A stretch of DNA of 64,000 bases from Streptomyces sp. NBC_01716 (GCF_036248275.1 NZ_CP109181.1:6820001-6884000), one strand, 5' to 3'; counted from the first letter of the stretch, positions 1 to 9,205 are shown. The notes: generated from the sequence alone by a model not told the origin. Program-made: numbers and translations.

Positions 1-275
1 AGGCCGAGAAAGCCCGCGGCCATGTCCTCCGCCGCTCCCAGCTCCCCGGCGACCAGCCGCACCACGACCCGGTCGTCCAGCCCCGGATGCCGGTAGGCCC
101 GGGTGGTCAGGGGGACCGCGCGCGGTCCCGCGTCCGGGGTGCCGGGCGGCAGCACCGCCCCGGCCCTCAGCAGCTGTTCGGCCTCGGCCGCCGTCCGTCC
201 CTCTGTTCCCGCTCCCACCACAGCCCCCGTCGTGTCCGTTCCCGCCCGCATCCGTGCCCCCGTGTCGTCACTCAC
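1..275 (-). CDS. N-terminal part of an unrecognised conserved protein (runs off left edge)
   Basis: This is the first 91 codons of a gene that continues beyond the left edge. The start is GTG at 273-275, which overlaps the TGA of the upstream gene in a GTGA arrangement, so the two are probably translationally coupled. The visible part begins VSDDTGARMR, has an alanine/glycine-rich first half, and then a more conserved-looking stretch (TTRAYRHPGLDDRVVVRLV). There is no signal peptide or membrane segment. I do not recognise a family from this fragment. Its partner gene looks like a DUF4132 protein, and such proteins often sit with large partners of unknown role. That pairing is inference. Confidence 0.6.
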   Translation of the reverse strand, partial: MSDDTGARMRAGTDTTGAVVGAGTEGRTAAEAEQLLRAGAVLPPGTPDAGPRAVPLTTRAYRHPGLDDRVVVRLVAGELGAAEDMAAGFLG

Positions 276-1138
276 GCGTCCTTGCCCTCCTTGACCGTGC
301 GCCCGGCGTGCAGGGCGGCGGCCATGCGCATCCCCTCGGACCAGGCCACCGGTCCGACCTGCCGCAGCGGCAGCGTGCGCCCGTCCTGGCGGCTCCAGGA
401 CAGGTCACCGGTCTCCGAATCCCCGTACCAGTACGGCTCCCCGATCCACACCGACGCCTCGGTGACCGTCCCGGCCTCCCGTATCTGACAGGTGGCATAG
501 CCGCCCGTCACCCGGTAACCGAGCGTCGTGGCCCGCGCCGCGAGCCCGAACCGTGAGTCGTAGCCCGCGCCCGCGAAATCCGAGACCGAGGTCGCCTTCT
601 CGGCGAGGTCGGCCGGCTTGTGCCAAGTGGCCCGGTGGATCTGCTCCACCCCCTGTGTCAGGCCCAACTCGGCGGCGAATTCCCGCAGATCGTCCAGCTC
701 GGGCAGCAGCACGGGATGCGGCAGAGTCACCGTCGCCGGTGACAGCCGTATCGTCTCGCCGTCCGGATCGACCACCCGCAGCTCACCCGAGTCGGTGGCG
801 TCCCGGAGGAACCCCACCTCGTCCGGGCTCCCGCCCATCACCACCAGGTCCCGCAGCCCCGCCTGCCACGCCTCGTCGGGCCACACCCGGGCCAGCAGCC
901 CGGTGGGAACGGGCAGGGACGACACCATCCAGCTGTCCACCCGCGCGACACAATCGGTCGCGTGCCGGTCCAGCCACTCGGCGAGCGCGCGCAGCCTGTC
1001 CACCTCCGGGTGCGTCCGCACGGCCTTGGGCAGGGTCTTCAACTGCCGCCCCGCGGCCCGCCCCGCTGTGGACCGCGCCGTCACCCGGCCTTCCACCAGG
1101 GCGACTTCATACCCCTCGCCCGCCGGCAACCAGCCCAT
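272..1138 (-). CDS. DUF4132-like conserved protein
   Basis: Protein of 288 residues, probably cytoplasmic, with no signal peptide or membrane helix. The C-terminal half contains the run LPHPVLLPELDDLREFAAEL, a TQGVEQIHRATWHKP segment, and a GYRVTGGYATCQI strand followed by VWIGEPYWYG. This pattern resembles the C-terminal domain of DUF4132 proteins, whose biochemical role is unknown. The start ATG at 1138 lies in a poorly conserved region and has no strong ribosome site. The stop overlaps the next gene's GTG. It precedes that gene in a two-gene unit, separate from the pentose-phosphate operon to its right. The family call rests on pattern memory only. Confidence 0.6.
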   Translation of the reverse strand: MGWLPAGEGYEVALVEGRVTARSTAGRAAGRQLKTLPKAVRTHPEVDRLRALAEWLDRHATDCVARVDSWMVSSLPVPTGLLARVWPDEAWQAGLRDLVVMGGSPDEVGFLRDATDSGELRVVDPDGETIRLSPATVTLPHPVLLPELDDLREFAAELGLTQGVEQIHRATWHKPADLAEKATSVSDFAGAGYDSRFGLAARATTLGYRVTGGYATCQIREAGTVTEASVWIGEPYWYGDSETGDLSWSRQDGRTLPLRQVGPVAWSEGMRMAAALHAGRTVKEGKDA

Positions 1139-1238
1139 GGAACACGCACCTCTCCCCGTTCACGCACGATGAATCCCGCAGGGGAATGGACCCCGCACTG
1201 CGGTAGGAGAAGAACGCTACCGGGACCCACTGACAGCG

Positions 1239-1272
1239 ACGGCCCGGCCGCCGGGGAGGCGAACCGGGCCGT
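1239..1272 (-). terminator. Hairpin downstream of pgl
   Basis: Perfect 9-bp inverted repeat, ACGGCCCGG (1239-1247) and CCGGGCCGT (1264-1272), with a 16-nt loop, lying about 65 bp past the pgl stop codon. No T-tract follows, as is usual for terminators in high-G+C actinobacteria. It probably ends the tkt-tal-zwf-opcA-pgl transcript. Confidence 0.5.
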
Positions 1273-1295
1273 CGGGCCGATGAGATGACGTTCAG

Positions 1296-1355
1296 TCAGG
1301 CGGACGCCCGTGACATCAGGCGGACACCCGCGGCATCAGGCGGACGCCTGCGGAT
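1296..1355. repeat. Three tandem 20-bp repeats duplicating the 3' end of pgl
   Basis: Three contiguous 20-bp units (1296-1315, 1316-1335, 1336-1355) each begin TCAGGCGGAC and differ at only a few bases. The third unit is the last codons and stop codon of pgl on the minus strand. The other two lie just beyond the stop, so the gene end with its TGA has been tandemly copied. Confidence 0.8.
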
Positions 1356-2118
1356 ACAGCGCGCGCGGCAGCTTCGACGCCGCCGGCTCGTCCAGGAGCC
1401 AGAGCGTCCGCGCGCGGCCGTACGCCCCCGCCGCCGGCGCCTGGATCTCGCCCGCGCCGGAGAGGGCGATCTCCGCCGCCTCCGCCTTGTCCTCGCCCGC
1501 CGCCAGCAGCCACACCTCGTGCGCCGCCCGGATCGCGGGCAGGGTCAGGGAGATCCGGAGCGGCGGCGGCTTCGGGGCGCCGCGCACCGCGACCACCGTG
1601 CGCTCGGTCTCCCGGACGCCCGGCAGCTCGGGGAAGAGCGAGGCCACGTGCGTGTCCGGGCCCACGCCGAGCATCAGCACGTCGAAGGACGGGACCCGGG
1701 CATGGTCCTCCGGCCGTGCGGCGGCGGCCAGTTCCGTCTCGTACGCGGCTGCCGCCGCCTCGATGTCGGAGCCGTACGGGCCGTCGGATGCCGGCATCGC
1801 GTGCACCCGTGAGGGGTCCAGCGGTACCGAGTCCAGCAGTGCGGCCCGCGCCTGGGTGATGTTGCGTTCCGGGTCGCCCTCCGGGAGGAAGCGTTCGTCG
1901 CCCCACCAGAGGTCGAGCCGGGTCCAGTCGACCGCGTCCCGGGCGGGCGCCTCGGACAGTGCGGCCAGCAGACCGTTGCCGTTGCGCCCGCCGGTCAGGA
2001 CGATCGACGCGGAACCGCGCGAGGCCTGGGCGTCCACGATCTTCGTGATCAGCCGGGCCGCCGCGGCACACGCCATCAGCTGCTTGTCCCGGTGGACGAC
2101 GAGCTGCGGAACGCTCAC
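1336..2118 (-). CDS. pgl: 6-phosphogluconolactonase
   Basis: Protein of 260 residues that hydrolyses 6-phosphogluconolactone to 6-phosphogluconate, the second step of the oxidative pentose-phosphate pathway, in the cytosol. Family signatures are VLTGGRNGNGLLAAL near residue 45, WWGDERFLPEGDPERN near 75, and FDVLMLGVGPDTHVASLFP near 145. The start is GTG at 2118 (VSVPQLVVH), which overlaps the opcA TGA in a GTGA junction and makes it the last gene of the operon. The length is normal for the family. An in-frame reading continues upstream through opcA but is only an antiphase extension. Confidence 0.95.
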   Translation of the reverse strand: MSVPQLVVHRDKQLMACAAAARLITKIVDAQASRGSASIVLTGGRNGNGLLAALSEAPARDAVDWTRLDLWWGDERFLPEGDPERNITQARAALLDSVPLDPSRVHAMPASDGPYGSDIEAAAAAYETELAAAARPEDHARVPSFDVLMLGVGPDTHVASLFPELPGVRETERTVVAVRGAPKPPPLRISLTLPAIRAAHEVWLLAAGEDKAEAAEIALSGAGEIQAPAAGAYGRARTLWLLDEPAASKLPRALYPQASA

Positions 2119-3155
2119 TTCGACGTCGCCTTCTTGTCGGCCTGCGGCGCCGCCTTCTCCGCCGCGTGACCGGAGCCCGAGCCGGAGCCCGACCCGGACC
2201 CCGCACCCGAGCCGTGCGCGCCGTTCTTCACCGGCTCCACCCGTTCCACGCCGAACCGCAGCGTCGCCGCGTACGTGTCGTCCGGGTCCAGCCTGCGCAG
2301 CTCCTCGGCGATCAGCTCCGAGGTCTCCCGCCGGTTGAGCGCCACCGCCCGGTCGGGCTGCCCCTCGATCGCCAGCGTCGCCAGCGAGCCGTCCGACCTG
2401 CGCAGCTCGATCGGCCCGCAGTCGGTCTCCATCCGGACGGCCGTGAGGCCGGGGCCCGGCGAGACCGAGCGCGTGACCGCGACGTGCAGCCTGTCGGCGA
2501 GCCACATCCCGAGCAGCTCGCAGCTCGCGTTCATCTCCTCGCCCTCCACATGGACCGCGGTGACCTTGCAGTCGACCTGGTCCAGCGCGGCGGCCAGCAT
2601 CGAGCGCCACGGGGTGATCCGGCTCCACGCCAGATCCGTGTCGCCGGGGGTGTAGACGGCGGCGCGGGCCTTGAGCTCCTCGATCGGGTTCTCGGCGGCG
2701 TAGGTGTCCGTCACCCGTCGCTGGGCGAGCGTGCCCAGCGGGTCCTTGCTGGGGTTGTCGGGCGCGTTCGCCGCCCACCAGACCACGACCGGGGCGTCGG
2801 GGAGCAGCAGCGGCAGCACGACCGACTGGGCGTGGTCGATGATCTCGCCGTACAGCCGCAGTACGACCGTCTCGCCCGTGCCGGCCTCCACGCCCAGCCG
2901 CACCTCGGCGTCGAGGCGCGCCTTGGACCGGTCGCGCGCCGAGCGGGAGACCCGCTTGACGACGACCAGCTTGCGCGACGGGTGCTCGCGGGACGCCTCG
3001 TTGGCGGCCTTGAGCGCGTCGTAGGCGTTCTCCTCGTCCGTGACGAGGACCAGGGTGAGGACCATCCCGACGGCCGGGGTGCCGATCGCCCGGCGTCCGT
3101 CGACCAGCGCCTTGTTGATCTTGCTGGACGTGGTGTCCGTAAGGTCGATCTTCAT
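2115..3155 (-). CDS. opcA: Glucose-6-phosphate dehydrogenase assembly protein OpcA
   Basis: Protein of 346 residues. OpcA is an accessory factor needed for full activity or oligomerisation of glucose-6-phosphate dehydrogenase in cyanobacteria and actinobacteria. Visible features are the MKIDLTDTTSSKINKAL start, the LPLLLPDAPVVVWW core near residues 110-125, and the NPIEELKARAAVYTPGDTDLAWSRITPWR segment near 160-185. The tail from about residue 315 is a low-complexity Gly-Ser repeat followed by a Lys/Ala-rich end. It may be a flexible linker, and such tails vary among species. The ATG overlaps the zwf stop (ATGA) and the stop overlaps pgl, so all three should be cotranslated. Confidence 0.95.
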   Translation of the reverse strand: MKIDLTDTTSSKINKALVDGRRAIGTPAVGMVLTLVLVTDEENAYDALKAANEASREHPSRKLVVVKRVSRSARDRSKARLDAEVRLGVEAGTGETVVLRLYGEIIDHAQSVVLPLLLPDAPVVVWWAANAPDNPSKDPLGTLAQRRVTDTYAAENPIEELKARAAVYTPGDTDLAWSRITPWRSMLAAALDQVDCKVTAVHVEGEEMNASCELLGMWLADRLHVAVTRSVSPGPGLTAVRMETDCGPIELRRSDGSLATLAIEGQPDRAVALNRRETSELIAEELRRLDPDDTYAATLRFGVERVEPVKNGAHGSGAGSGSGSGSGSGHAAEKAAPQADKKATSK

Positions 3156-4684
3156 GGCCGACGCCAGCTCCGTCCGTGTCGTGCGAGCATTTCGTCCGCC
3201 TCGACCGGACCCCAGGTCCCGGACTCGTACTGCGCGGGCTTGCCGTGCTTCTCCCAGTGCCGCTCGATCGGGTCGAGGATCTTCCAGGACAGCTCGACCT
3301 CCTCCGTGCGCGGGAAGAGGTTCGAGTCGCCGAGCAGCACGTCGAGCAGCAGCCGCTCGTACGCCTCGGGGCTGGACTCCGTGAAGGACTCGCCGTAGGC
3401 GAAGTCCATCGAGACGTCCCGCACCTCCATCGCCGTGCCCGGCACCTTCGAACCGAAGCGCATGGTCACGCCCTCGTCCGGCTGCACCCGGATGACCAGG
3501 GCGTTGTGCCCCAGCTCCTCGGTGGCCGTGTGGTCGAAGGGGGAGTGCGGGGCCCGCTGGAACACGACCGCGATCTCGGTGACACGGCGGCCCAGGCGCT
3601 TGCCCGTACGGAGGTAGAACGGGACGCCCGCCCAGCGGCGGTTGTCGATCTCCACCTTCACCGCGGCGTAGGTGTCGGTGGTCGACTTGGGGTCGATGCC
3701 GTCTTCCTGGAGATAGCCGACGGCCTTCTCGCCGCCCTGCCAGCCCGCGGCGTACTGCCCGAACACCGTGTCCTTGCCGAGATCGTGCGGCAGCCGTACG
3801 GCGCCGAGCACCTTGGTCTTCTCGGCGGCCAGCGCGTCCGCGTCGAAGGAGGCGGGCTCCTCCATCGCGGTGAGCGCGAGGAGCTGCAGGAGGTGGTTCT
3901 GGATGACGTCACGCGCGGCGCCGATGCCGTCGTAGTAACCGGCCCGGCCGCCGATGCCGATGTCCTCGGCCATCGTGATCTGGACATGGTCGACGTACGA
4001 CCGGTTCCAGACGGGCTCGAAGAGAGTGTTCGCGAAGCGCAGGGCGAGGATGTTCTGAACGGTCTCCTTGCCCAGGTAGTGGTCGATCCGGAAGACCTCG
4101 TTGGACGGGAAGACCTCGTGCACGACCTTGTTGAGCTCCTGCGCGGAGGTCAGGTCGTGGCCGAACGGCTTCTCGATGACGGCGCGCCGCCAGGAGCCCT
4201 GCTTCTGGTCGGCCAGCCCGTGCTTCTTGAGCTGCTTGACGACCTTGGGGAAGAACTTCGGCGGTACGGAGAGGTAGAAGGCGAAGTTGCCGCCCGTGCC
4301 CTGCACCTTGTCGAGGTCCTCGATGGTGGACTTCAGGTTCTCGAAGGCCTGGTCGTCGTCGAAGTCGCCCTGGACGAAGCGCATCCCCTGGATGAGCTGC
4401 TGCCAGACCTCCTCCCGGAAGGGCGTACGGGCGTGCGCCTTGACGGCGTCGTGGACCTCCTGCGCGAAATCCTCGTCCTGCCATTCGCGACGGGCGTACC
4501 CGACCAGCGAGAATCCCGGCGGCAGCAGGCCCCGGTTGGCAAGGTCATAGACGGCCGGCATCAACTTTTTACGGGACAAATCGCCCGTGACGCCAAAGAT
4601 GACCAGGCCCGACGGCCCCGCGATACGCGGGAGCCGTCGGTCCGCGGCGTCACGAAGCGGATTCGCTCCGTGGGTTGCGGTCAA
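3152..4684 (-). CDS. zwf: Glucose-6-phosphate dehydrogenase
   Basis: Protein of 510 residues that oxidises glucose-6-phosphate to the lactone and generates NADPH, at the entry of the pentose-phosphate pathway. The nucleotide-binding motif GVTGDLSRKK is at residues 31-40, EKPFG at 171-175 and the active-site RIDHYLGKE at 199-207. I chose the TTG at 4684, 4 bp past the tal stop, because it is preceded by GGAGGACTGAACCC and gives a normal family N-terminus. An ATG-initiated reading from 4846 would overlap tal and add Ser/Arg-rich nonsense. Cotranscribed with tal and opcA. Confidence 0.95.
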   Translation of the reverse strand: MTATHGANPLRDAADRRLPRIAGPSGLVIFGVTGDLSRKKLMPAVYDLANRGLLPPGFSLVGYARREWQDEDFAQEVHDAVKAHARTPFREEVWQQLIQGMRFVQGDFDDDQAFENLKSTIEDLDKVQGTGGNFAFYLSVPPKFFPKVVKQLKKHGLADQKQGSWRRAVIEKPFGHDLTSAQELNKVVHEVFPSNEVFRIDHYLGKETVQNILALRFANTLFEPVWNRSYVDHVQITMAEDIGIGGRAGYYDGIGAARDVIQNHLLQLLALTAMEEPASFDADALAAEKTKVLGAVRLPHDLGKDTVFGQYAAGWQGGEKAVGYLQEDGIDPKSTTDTYAAVKVEIDNRRWAGVPFYLRTGKRLGRRVTEIAVVFQRAPHSPFDHTATEELGHNALVIRVQPDEGVTMRFGSKVPGTAMEVRDVSMDFAYGESFTESSPEAYERLLLDVLLGDSNLFPRTEEVELSWKILDPIERHWEKHGKPAQYESGTWGPVEADEMLARHGRSWRRP

Positions 4685-4688
4685 GGGT

Positions 4689-5807
4689 TCAGTCCTCCGA
4701 AGGGGCGAGGCGCTTGAGCTCCGCCTCGGTCGACTTGAGCAGGTCGGTCCAGGCCTTCTCGAACTTCTCGACGCCCTCGTCCTCCAGCACCTGGACGACA
4801 TCGTCGTACGAGATGCCCAGCTTCTCGATGGCTTCGAGATCGGCACGCGCCTGGTCGTACGTACCCCTCACGGTGTCACCGGTGACCGCTCCGTGCTCGG
4901 CGACCGCGTCCAGCGTGGCCTCCGGCATGGTGTTCACGGTGTGCGGGGCGACCAGGTCGTCCACGTACATCGTGTCCCGGTACGCGGGGTCCTTGACGCC
5001 CGTCGAGGCCCACAGCGGACGCTGCTTGTTGGCCTGGAGGCGGTCCAGCGTCGCCCAGCGGTCGGTGCCGAAGACGTCTTCGTACGCCTCGTAGGCCAGC
5101 CGGGCGTTGGCCACGGCGGCCTTGCCGCGCGCTGCCTTGGCCTCGTCCGTGCCCAGCGCGCCGAGCCGCTTGTCGATCTCGGTGTCCACGCGGGACACGA
5201 AGAAGGACGCCACCGAGTAGATCTTCGAGAGGTCGAGGCCCGCGGCGTTCGCCTTCTCCAGACCCGACAGGTACGCGTCCATGACCTCGCGGTAGCGCGC
5301 GAGGGAGAAGATCAGCGTCACATTGACACTGATGCCCCGGGCAATCGTCTCGGTGATCGCCGGGAGCCCCGCGCGGGTGGCGGGGATCTTGATGAAGGTG
5401 TTCGGGCGGTCCACCAGCCAGGCCAGCTGCCTGGCCTCGGCCACCGTCGCCGCCGTGTTGTGCGCCAGCCGGGGGTCGACCTCGATGGAGACGCGGCCGT
5501 CCTGGCCCTGCGTCTCGTCGAAGACCGGGCGCAGGATGTCGGCGGCGTCACGGACGTCCGCCGTCGTGATCATGCGGACGGCTTCCTCGACGGTCACCCC
5601 GCGCGTCGCGAGGTCGGTGACCTGAGCCTCGTAACCGTCTCCCTGGGAGATGGCCTTCTGGAAGATCGAGGGATTGGTCGTGACACCCACGACATGCTGC
5701 TGGTCCATCAGTTCGGCGAGGTTGCCTGATGTGATGCGCTTGCGCGACAGGTCGTCGAGCCAGATCGCGACGCCTTCGTCGGAGAGGCGCTTGAGTGCGT
5801 CTGTCAT
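4689..5807 (-). CDS. tal: Transaldolase
   Basis: Protein of 372 residues. Transaldolase moves a dihydroxyacetone unit between sugar phosphates in the non-oxidative pentose-phosphate pathway. GVTTNPSIFQKAI (residues 41-53) and NTFIKIPAT (136-144) carry the family signature. K140 is the expected Schiff-base lysine. The length fits the longer actinobacterial/cyanobacterial type rather than the short E. coli form. The ATG at 5807 is preceded by GGAGATGCAACTCTT. It lies 35 bp after tkt and 4 bp before zwf in the same operon. Confidence 0.96.
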   Translation of the reverse strand: MTDALKRLSDEGVAIWLDDLSRKRITSGNLAELMDQQHVVGVTTNPSIFQKAISQGDGYEAQVTDLATRGVTVEEAVRMITTADVRDAADILRPVFDETQGQDGRVSIEVDPRLAHNTAATVAEARQLAWLVDRPNTFIKIPATRAGLPAITETIARGISVNVTLIFSLARYREVMDAYLSGLEKANAAGLDLSKIYSVASFFVSRVDTEIDKRLGALGTDEAKAARGKAAVANARLAYEAYEDVFGTDRWATLDRLQANKQRPLWASTGVKDPAYRDTMYVDDLVAPHTVNTMPEATLDAVAEHGAVTGDTVRGTYDQARADLEAIEKLGISYDDVVQVLEDEGVEKFEKAWTDLLKSTEAELKRLAPSED

Positions 5808-5842
5808 AAGAGTTGCATCTCCTACTTAGTCGTATACCAACG

Positions 5843-7921
5843 TCAGCGCGTCACGGCTGCCAGAGATTCCCGGGCGGCGGACGCGACCGCGTCCGCGGTG
5901 AATCCGAACTCCCGGAAGAGGACCTTGCCGTCGGCCGACGCACCGAAGTGCTCCAGCGAGACCACATGGCCGGCGTCGCCCACAAATCGGTGCCAGGTGA
6001 GCCCGATTCCGGCCTCGACCGCCACCCGCGCCTTCACGGACGGCGGCAGGACGCTGTCCCGGTACGCCTGATCCTGCTCCTCGAACCACTCGACCGACGG
6101 CATCGACACCACACGGGTCGCGATGCCCTCCGCCTGAAGCCGCTCGCGTGCCTCGACCGCCAGCTGGACCTCGGAGCCGGTACCGATGAGTACGACCTGG
6201 GGCTCGCCGCCCTCGGCCTCGAACAGCACGTAACCACCCTTGGCCGCGCCCTCGTTGGCCTCGTACGTCGGCACACCCTGACGCGTCAGCGCCAGTCCGT
6301 GCGGCGCGCCCTTGGCGTGCCGCTTGAGGATCTCGCGCCAGGCGATCGCCGTCTCGTTGGCGTCCGCGGGACGCACGATGTTGAGACCGGGGATGGCCCG
6401 CAGGACCGCCAGATGCTCGACGGGCTGGTGGGTGGGGCCGTCCTCGCCGAGACCGATCGAGTCATGCGTCCACACATACGTGACGGGCACCTGCATCAGC
6501 GCCGCGAGCCGCACGGCCGGGCGCATGTAGTCGGAGAACACCAGGAAAGTGCCGCCGTAGATACGGGTGTTGCCGTGCAGTGCGATGCCGTTCATCGTCG
6601 AACCCATGGCGTGCTCACGGATGCCGTAGTGCACCGTGCGGCCGTAAGGGTCGGCCTCCGGCAGCGGGTTGCCCGCCGGGAGGAACGACGACGTCTTGTC
6701 GATCGTGGTGTTGTTGGAGCCCGCGAGGTCGGCCGAACCGCCCCACAGCTCGGGAATGACGGCGCCGAGCGCCTGGAGGACCTTGCCGGACGCGGCGCGG
6801 GTGGCGACGCCCTTGCCGGACTCGAAGACCGGCAGCTTCTTCTCCCAGCCGTCGGGCAGCTCGCCCGCGCGGATCCGGTCGAACGTCGCGGCACGCTCGG
6901 GGTTGGCCGTACGCCACGCGGCGAACGTCTTCTCCCACTCGGCGCGCGTCTCGCGGCCCCGGTCGAGCGCCTGACGCGTGTGCGCCAGGACCTCGTCGGC
7001 CACCTCGAAGGTCTGCCCGGGGTCGAAGCCCAGCACCCGCTTGGTGGCGGCGACCTCCTCGTCGCCCAGCGCCGAGCCGTGCGCGGCCTCGGTGTTCTGC
7101 GCGTTCGGGGCGGGCCAGGCGATGATCGAGCGCGCGGCGATGAACGAGGGGCGCTCGGTCTCGGCCCGCGCCGCCTTCAGCGCACGCGCCAGACCCGCCG
7201 GGTCGAGGTCGCCGCTCGGCAGCTGCTCGACGCGCTGGACGTGCCAGCCGTACGCCTCGTACCGCTTCAGGGTGTCCTCGGAGACGGCCGTCTCGGTGTC
7301 ACCCTCGATGGAGATGTGGTTGTCGTCCCAGAGCAGGACGAGGTTGCCGAGCTTCTGGTGGCCGGCCAGCGACGACGCCTCGCCGGAGACACCCTCCTGA
7401 AGGCAGCCGTCACCCGCGACGACCCAGATGGTGTGGTCGAAGGGCGAGGTGCCCGGGGCCGCGTCGGGGTCGTAGAGGCCGCGCTCGTAGCGGGCGGCCA
7501 TGGCCATGCCCACGCCGTTGGCGACACCCTGGCCGAGCGGCCCGGTCGTGGTCTCGACGCCGACCGTGTGGCCGTGCTCCGGGTGGCCCGGGGTCTTCGA
7601 CCCCCAGGTGCGGAACGCCTTCAGGTCGTCCAGCTCCAGGCCGTAGCCCGCGAGATACAGCTGGATGTAGAGAGTCAGCGACGAGTGGCCCGCGGAGAGT
7701 ACGAACCGGTCGCGTCCGGTCCACTGCGCGTCGGCCGGGTCGTGCCGCATCAGCTTCTGGAAGAGCACATAGGCGGCTGGGGCCAGGCTCATCGCCGTAC
7801 CGGGATGGCCGTTGCCGACCTTCTGTACGGCGTCCATGGCCAGGACGCGGACGGTATCGACCGCCTTGCGGTCCAGGTCGGTCCACTCTTCGAGATCTGT
7901 GGTGGTCGGCTTGGTGCTCAC
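5843..7921 (-). CDS. tkt: Transketolase
   Basis: Protein of 692 residues. It is a thiamine-diphosphate enzyme that transfers two-carbon ketol units between pentose-phosphate and glycolytic sugars. The GNGHPGTAMSLAP active-site stretch is at residues 37-49, and the thiamine-binding motif runs from GDG (170-172) to N201. The pyrimidine domain shows MGSTMNGIALHG and VWTHDSIGLGEDGPTHQP. The start is GTG at 7921 (VSTKPTTTDLEEW), with AGGAG about 13 nt upstream. It is the first gene of the five-gene operon, so the promoter should lie in the 330-bp gap shared with divergent ctaB. Confidence 0.96.
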   Translation of the reverse strand: MSTKPTTTDLEEWTDLDRKAVDTVRVLAMDAVQKVGNGHPGTAMSLAPAAYVLFQKLMRHDPADAQWTGRDRFVLSAGHSSLTLYIQLYLAGYGLELDDLKAFRTWGSKTPGHPEHGHTVGVETTTGPLGQGVANGVGMAMAARYERGLYDPDAAPGTSPFDHTIWVVAGDGCLQEGVSGEASSLAGHQKLGNLVLLWDDNHISIEGDTETAVSEDTLKRYEAYGWHVQRVEQLPSGDLDPAGLARALKAARAETERPSFIAARSIIAWPAPNAQNTEAAHGSALGDEEVAATKRVLGFDPGQTFEVADEVLAHTRQALDRGRETRAEWEKTFAAWRTANPERAATFDRIRAGELPDGWEKKLPVFESGKGVATRAASGKVLQALGAVIPELWGGSADLAGSNNTTIDKTSSFLPAGNPLPEADPYGRTVHYGIREHAMGSTMNGIALHGNTRIYGGTFLVFSDYMRPAVRLAALMQVPVTYVWTHDSIGLGEDGPTHQPVEHLAVLRAIPGLNIVRPADANETAIAWREILKRHAKGAPHGLALTRQGVPTYEANEGAAKGGYVLFEAEGGEPQVVLIGTGSEVQLAVEARERLQAEGIATRVVSMPSVEWFEEQDQAYRDSVLPPSVKARVAVEAGIGLTWHRFVGDAGHVVSLEHFGASADGKVLFREFGFTADAVASAARESLAAVTR

Positions 7922-8251
7922 CCTGAGTCAGGGCTCCTCTCCACATGTCGAATCCCGGTGTCTGAGGGCGCACCGGTTCGGTGCCGAGCCTACCCTTGTG
8001 GCGCTTCGCGACCATGCCCGTCCACTTCTGTGAAGAGGAGGCACCACCGGGGTGCCGGGACGGTGTCGGGTGCGCCCCCTGGGGGCGGCCGACGGACGGG
8101 GCCCGACCCCGCGCGCGGCGCTCCCAGCAGGCGTCAACACGAGCCCACCCCCGATAAGAACGGCATATGGGCAACGTCTAGAGTGGCGTGGTACGCGCAA
8201 GTCTTTACCGGGCCTTCACGCCCGAAACTTGCTGGGATTTCTCTGTCTGGG
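7922..8251. promoter_or_regulatory. Divergent intergenic region between tkt and ctaB
   Basis: This 330-bp stretch separates two divergently transcribed units and contains no convincing gene. Candidate -10 hexamers are TAGGCT on the minus strand (7987-7992), towards tkt, and TAGAGT on the plus strand (8179-8184), towards ctaB. Neither has a good -35 at the expected distance, so these are weak guesses. I see no strong palindrome that would suggest an operator. Confidence 0.35.
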
Positions 8252-9205
8252 GTGTGCGTGACGGCCGTCGAGTCCCGACCCGCAGGGGTCGTCCTGACTC
8301 CGAGCCCGGGGGGCCATCGGCCGTTCGGGGCCCGCGTCAAAGCGTTCGTGGCGCTGACCAAACCACGGATCATCGAGCTGCTGCTCATCACCACCGTGCC
8401 GGTGATGTTCCTGGCCGAGCAGGGTGCGCCGGACTTCTGGCTGATGGTCGTCACCTGCGTCGGCGGCTACCTCTCCGCCGGCGGTGCCAACGCACTGAAC
8501 ATGTACATCGACCGCGACATCGACGCGATGATGGACCGCACGTCGCAGCGCCCGCTGGTGACCGGCATGGTGTCGCCCCGCGAGAGCCTGGTCTTCGGGC
8601 TCTCCCTGGCCGTGATCTCGACGCTCTGGTTCGGTCTGCTGGTCAACTGGCTGTCGGCGGCGCTCGCACTCGGCGCGCTCCTCTTCTACGTCGTCGTCTA
8701 CACGATGATCCTCAAGCGGCGTACGTCCCAGAACATCGTCTGGGGCGGCATCGCCGGCTGTATGCCCGTCTTCATCGGCTGGTCGGCCGTCACGAACTCG
8801 CTGTCCTGGGCCGCCGTCATCCTCTTCCTGGTGATGTTCTTCTGGACGCCGCCGCACTACTGGCCGCTGTCGATGAAGGTGCGCGAGGACTACGCGCGCG
8901 TGGGCGTGCCCATGCTCCCCGTCGTCGCGTCGAACCGCGTGGTCGCCCGCCAGATCGTGCTCTACAGCTGGGTGATGGTGGTCGTGTCGCTGCTGCTGAC
9001 GCCGCTGGGCTACACCGGCTGGTTCTACACGTCGGTGGCCCTGGTGGCCGGCGGCTGGTGGCTCTGGGAGGCGCACGGGCTCCAGTCGCGGGCCAAGTCC
9101 GGTGAGACGGGCGCCAAGCTGAAGGAAATGCGGCTGTTCCACTGGTCGATCACCTATGTGTCGCTGCTCTTCGTGGCCGTCGCGGTGGACCCCTTCCTCC
9201 GCTGA
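8252..9205 (+). CDS. ctaB: Protoheme IX farnesyltransferase (heme O synthase)
   Basis: Membrane protein of 317 residues in the UbiA prenyltransferase family. It attaches a farnesyl group to heme B to make heme O, for cytochrome oxidase assembly with CtaA. The Asp-rich prenyl-binding motif is at residues 80-95 (NALNMYIDRDIDAMMD), followed by SQRPLVTG. About eight hydrophobic helices are visible, with a second conserved loop FWTPPHYWPLSMK. The start could be GTG 8252 (VCVTAVESRP) or GTG 8258, because neither has a clear ribosome site. I took 8252, which matches my memory of the S. coelicolor N-terminus. A long open frame upstream through tkt is an artefact. Confidence 0.94.
   Translation: MCVTAVESRPAGVVLTPSPGGHRPFGARVKAFVALTKPRIIELLLITTVPVMFLAEQGAPDFWLMVVTCVGGYLSAGGANALNMYIDRDIDAMMDRTSQRPLVTGMVSPRESLVFGLSLAVISTLWFGLLVNWLSAALALGALLFYVVVYTMILKRRTSQNIVWGGIAGCMPVFIGWSAVTNSLSWAAVILFLVMFFWTPPHYWPLSMKVREDYARVGVPMLPVVASNRVVARQIVLYSWVMVVVSLLLTPLGYTGWFYTSVALVAGGWWLWEAHGLQSRAKSGETGAKLKEMRLFHWSITYVSLLFVAVAVDPFLR

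Noticed and set aside
4685..4846. N-terminal extension of zwf to an upstream start at 4846
   Set aside because: It would overlap tal by about 160 bp and encode Ser/Arg-rich sequence. TTG 4684 has a good ribosome site and gives the normal family start.
5813..9205. A 1130-residue plus-strand frame through tkt and ctaB
   Set aside because: The first 800 residues are antisense to tkt and have Arg/Gly/Val-rich composition typical of shadow frames. Only the last 317 residues are CtaB.
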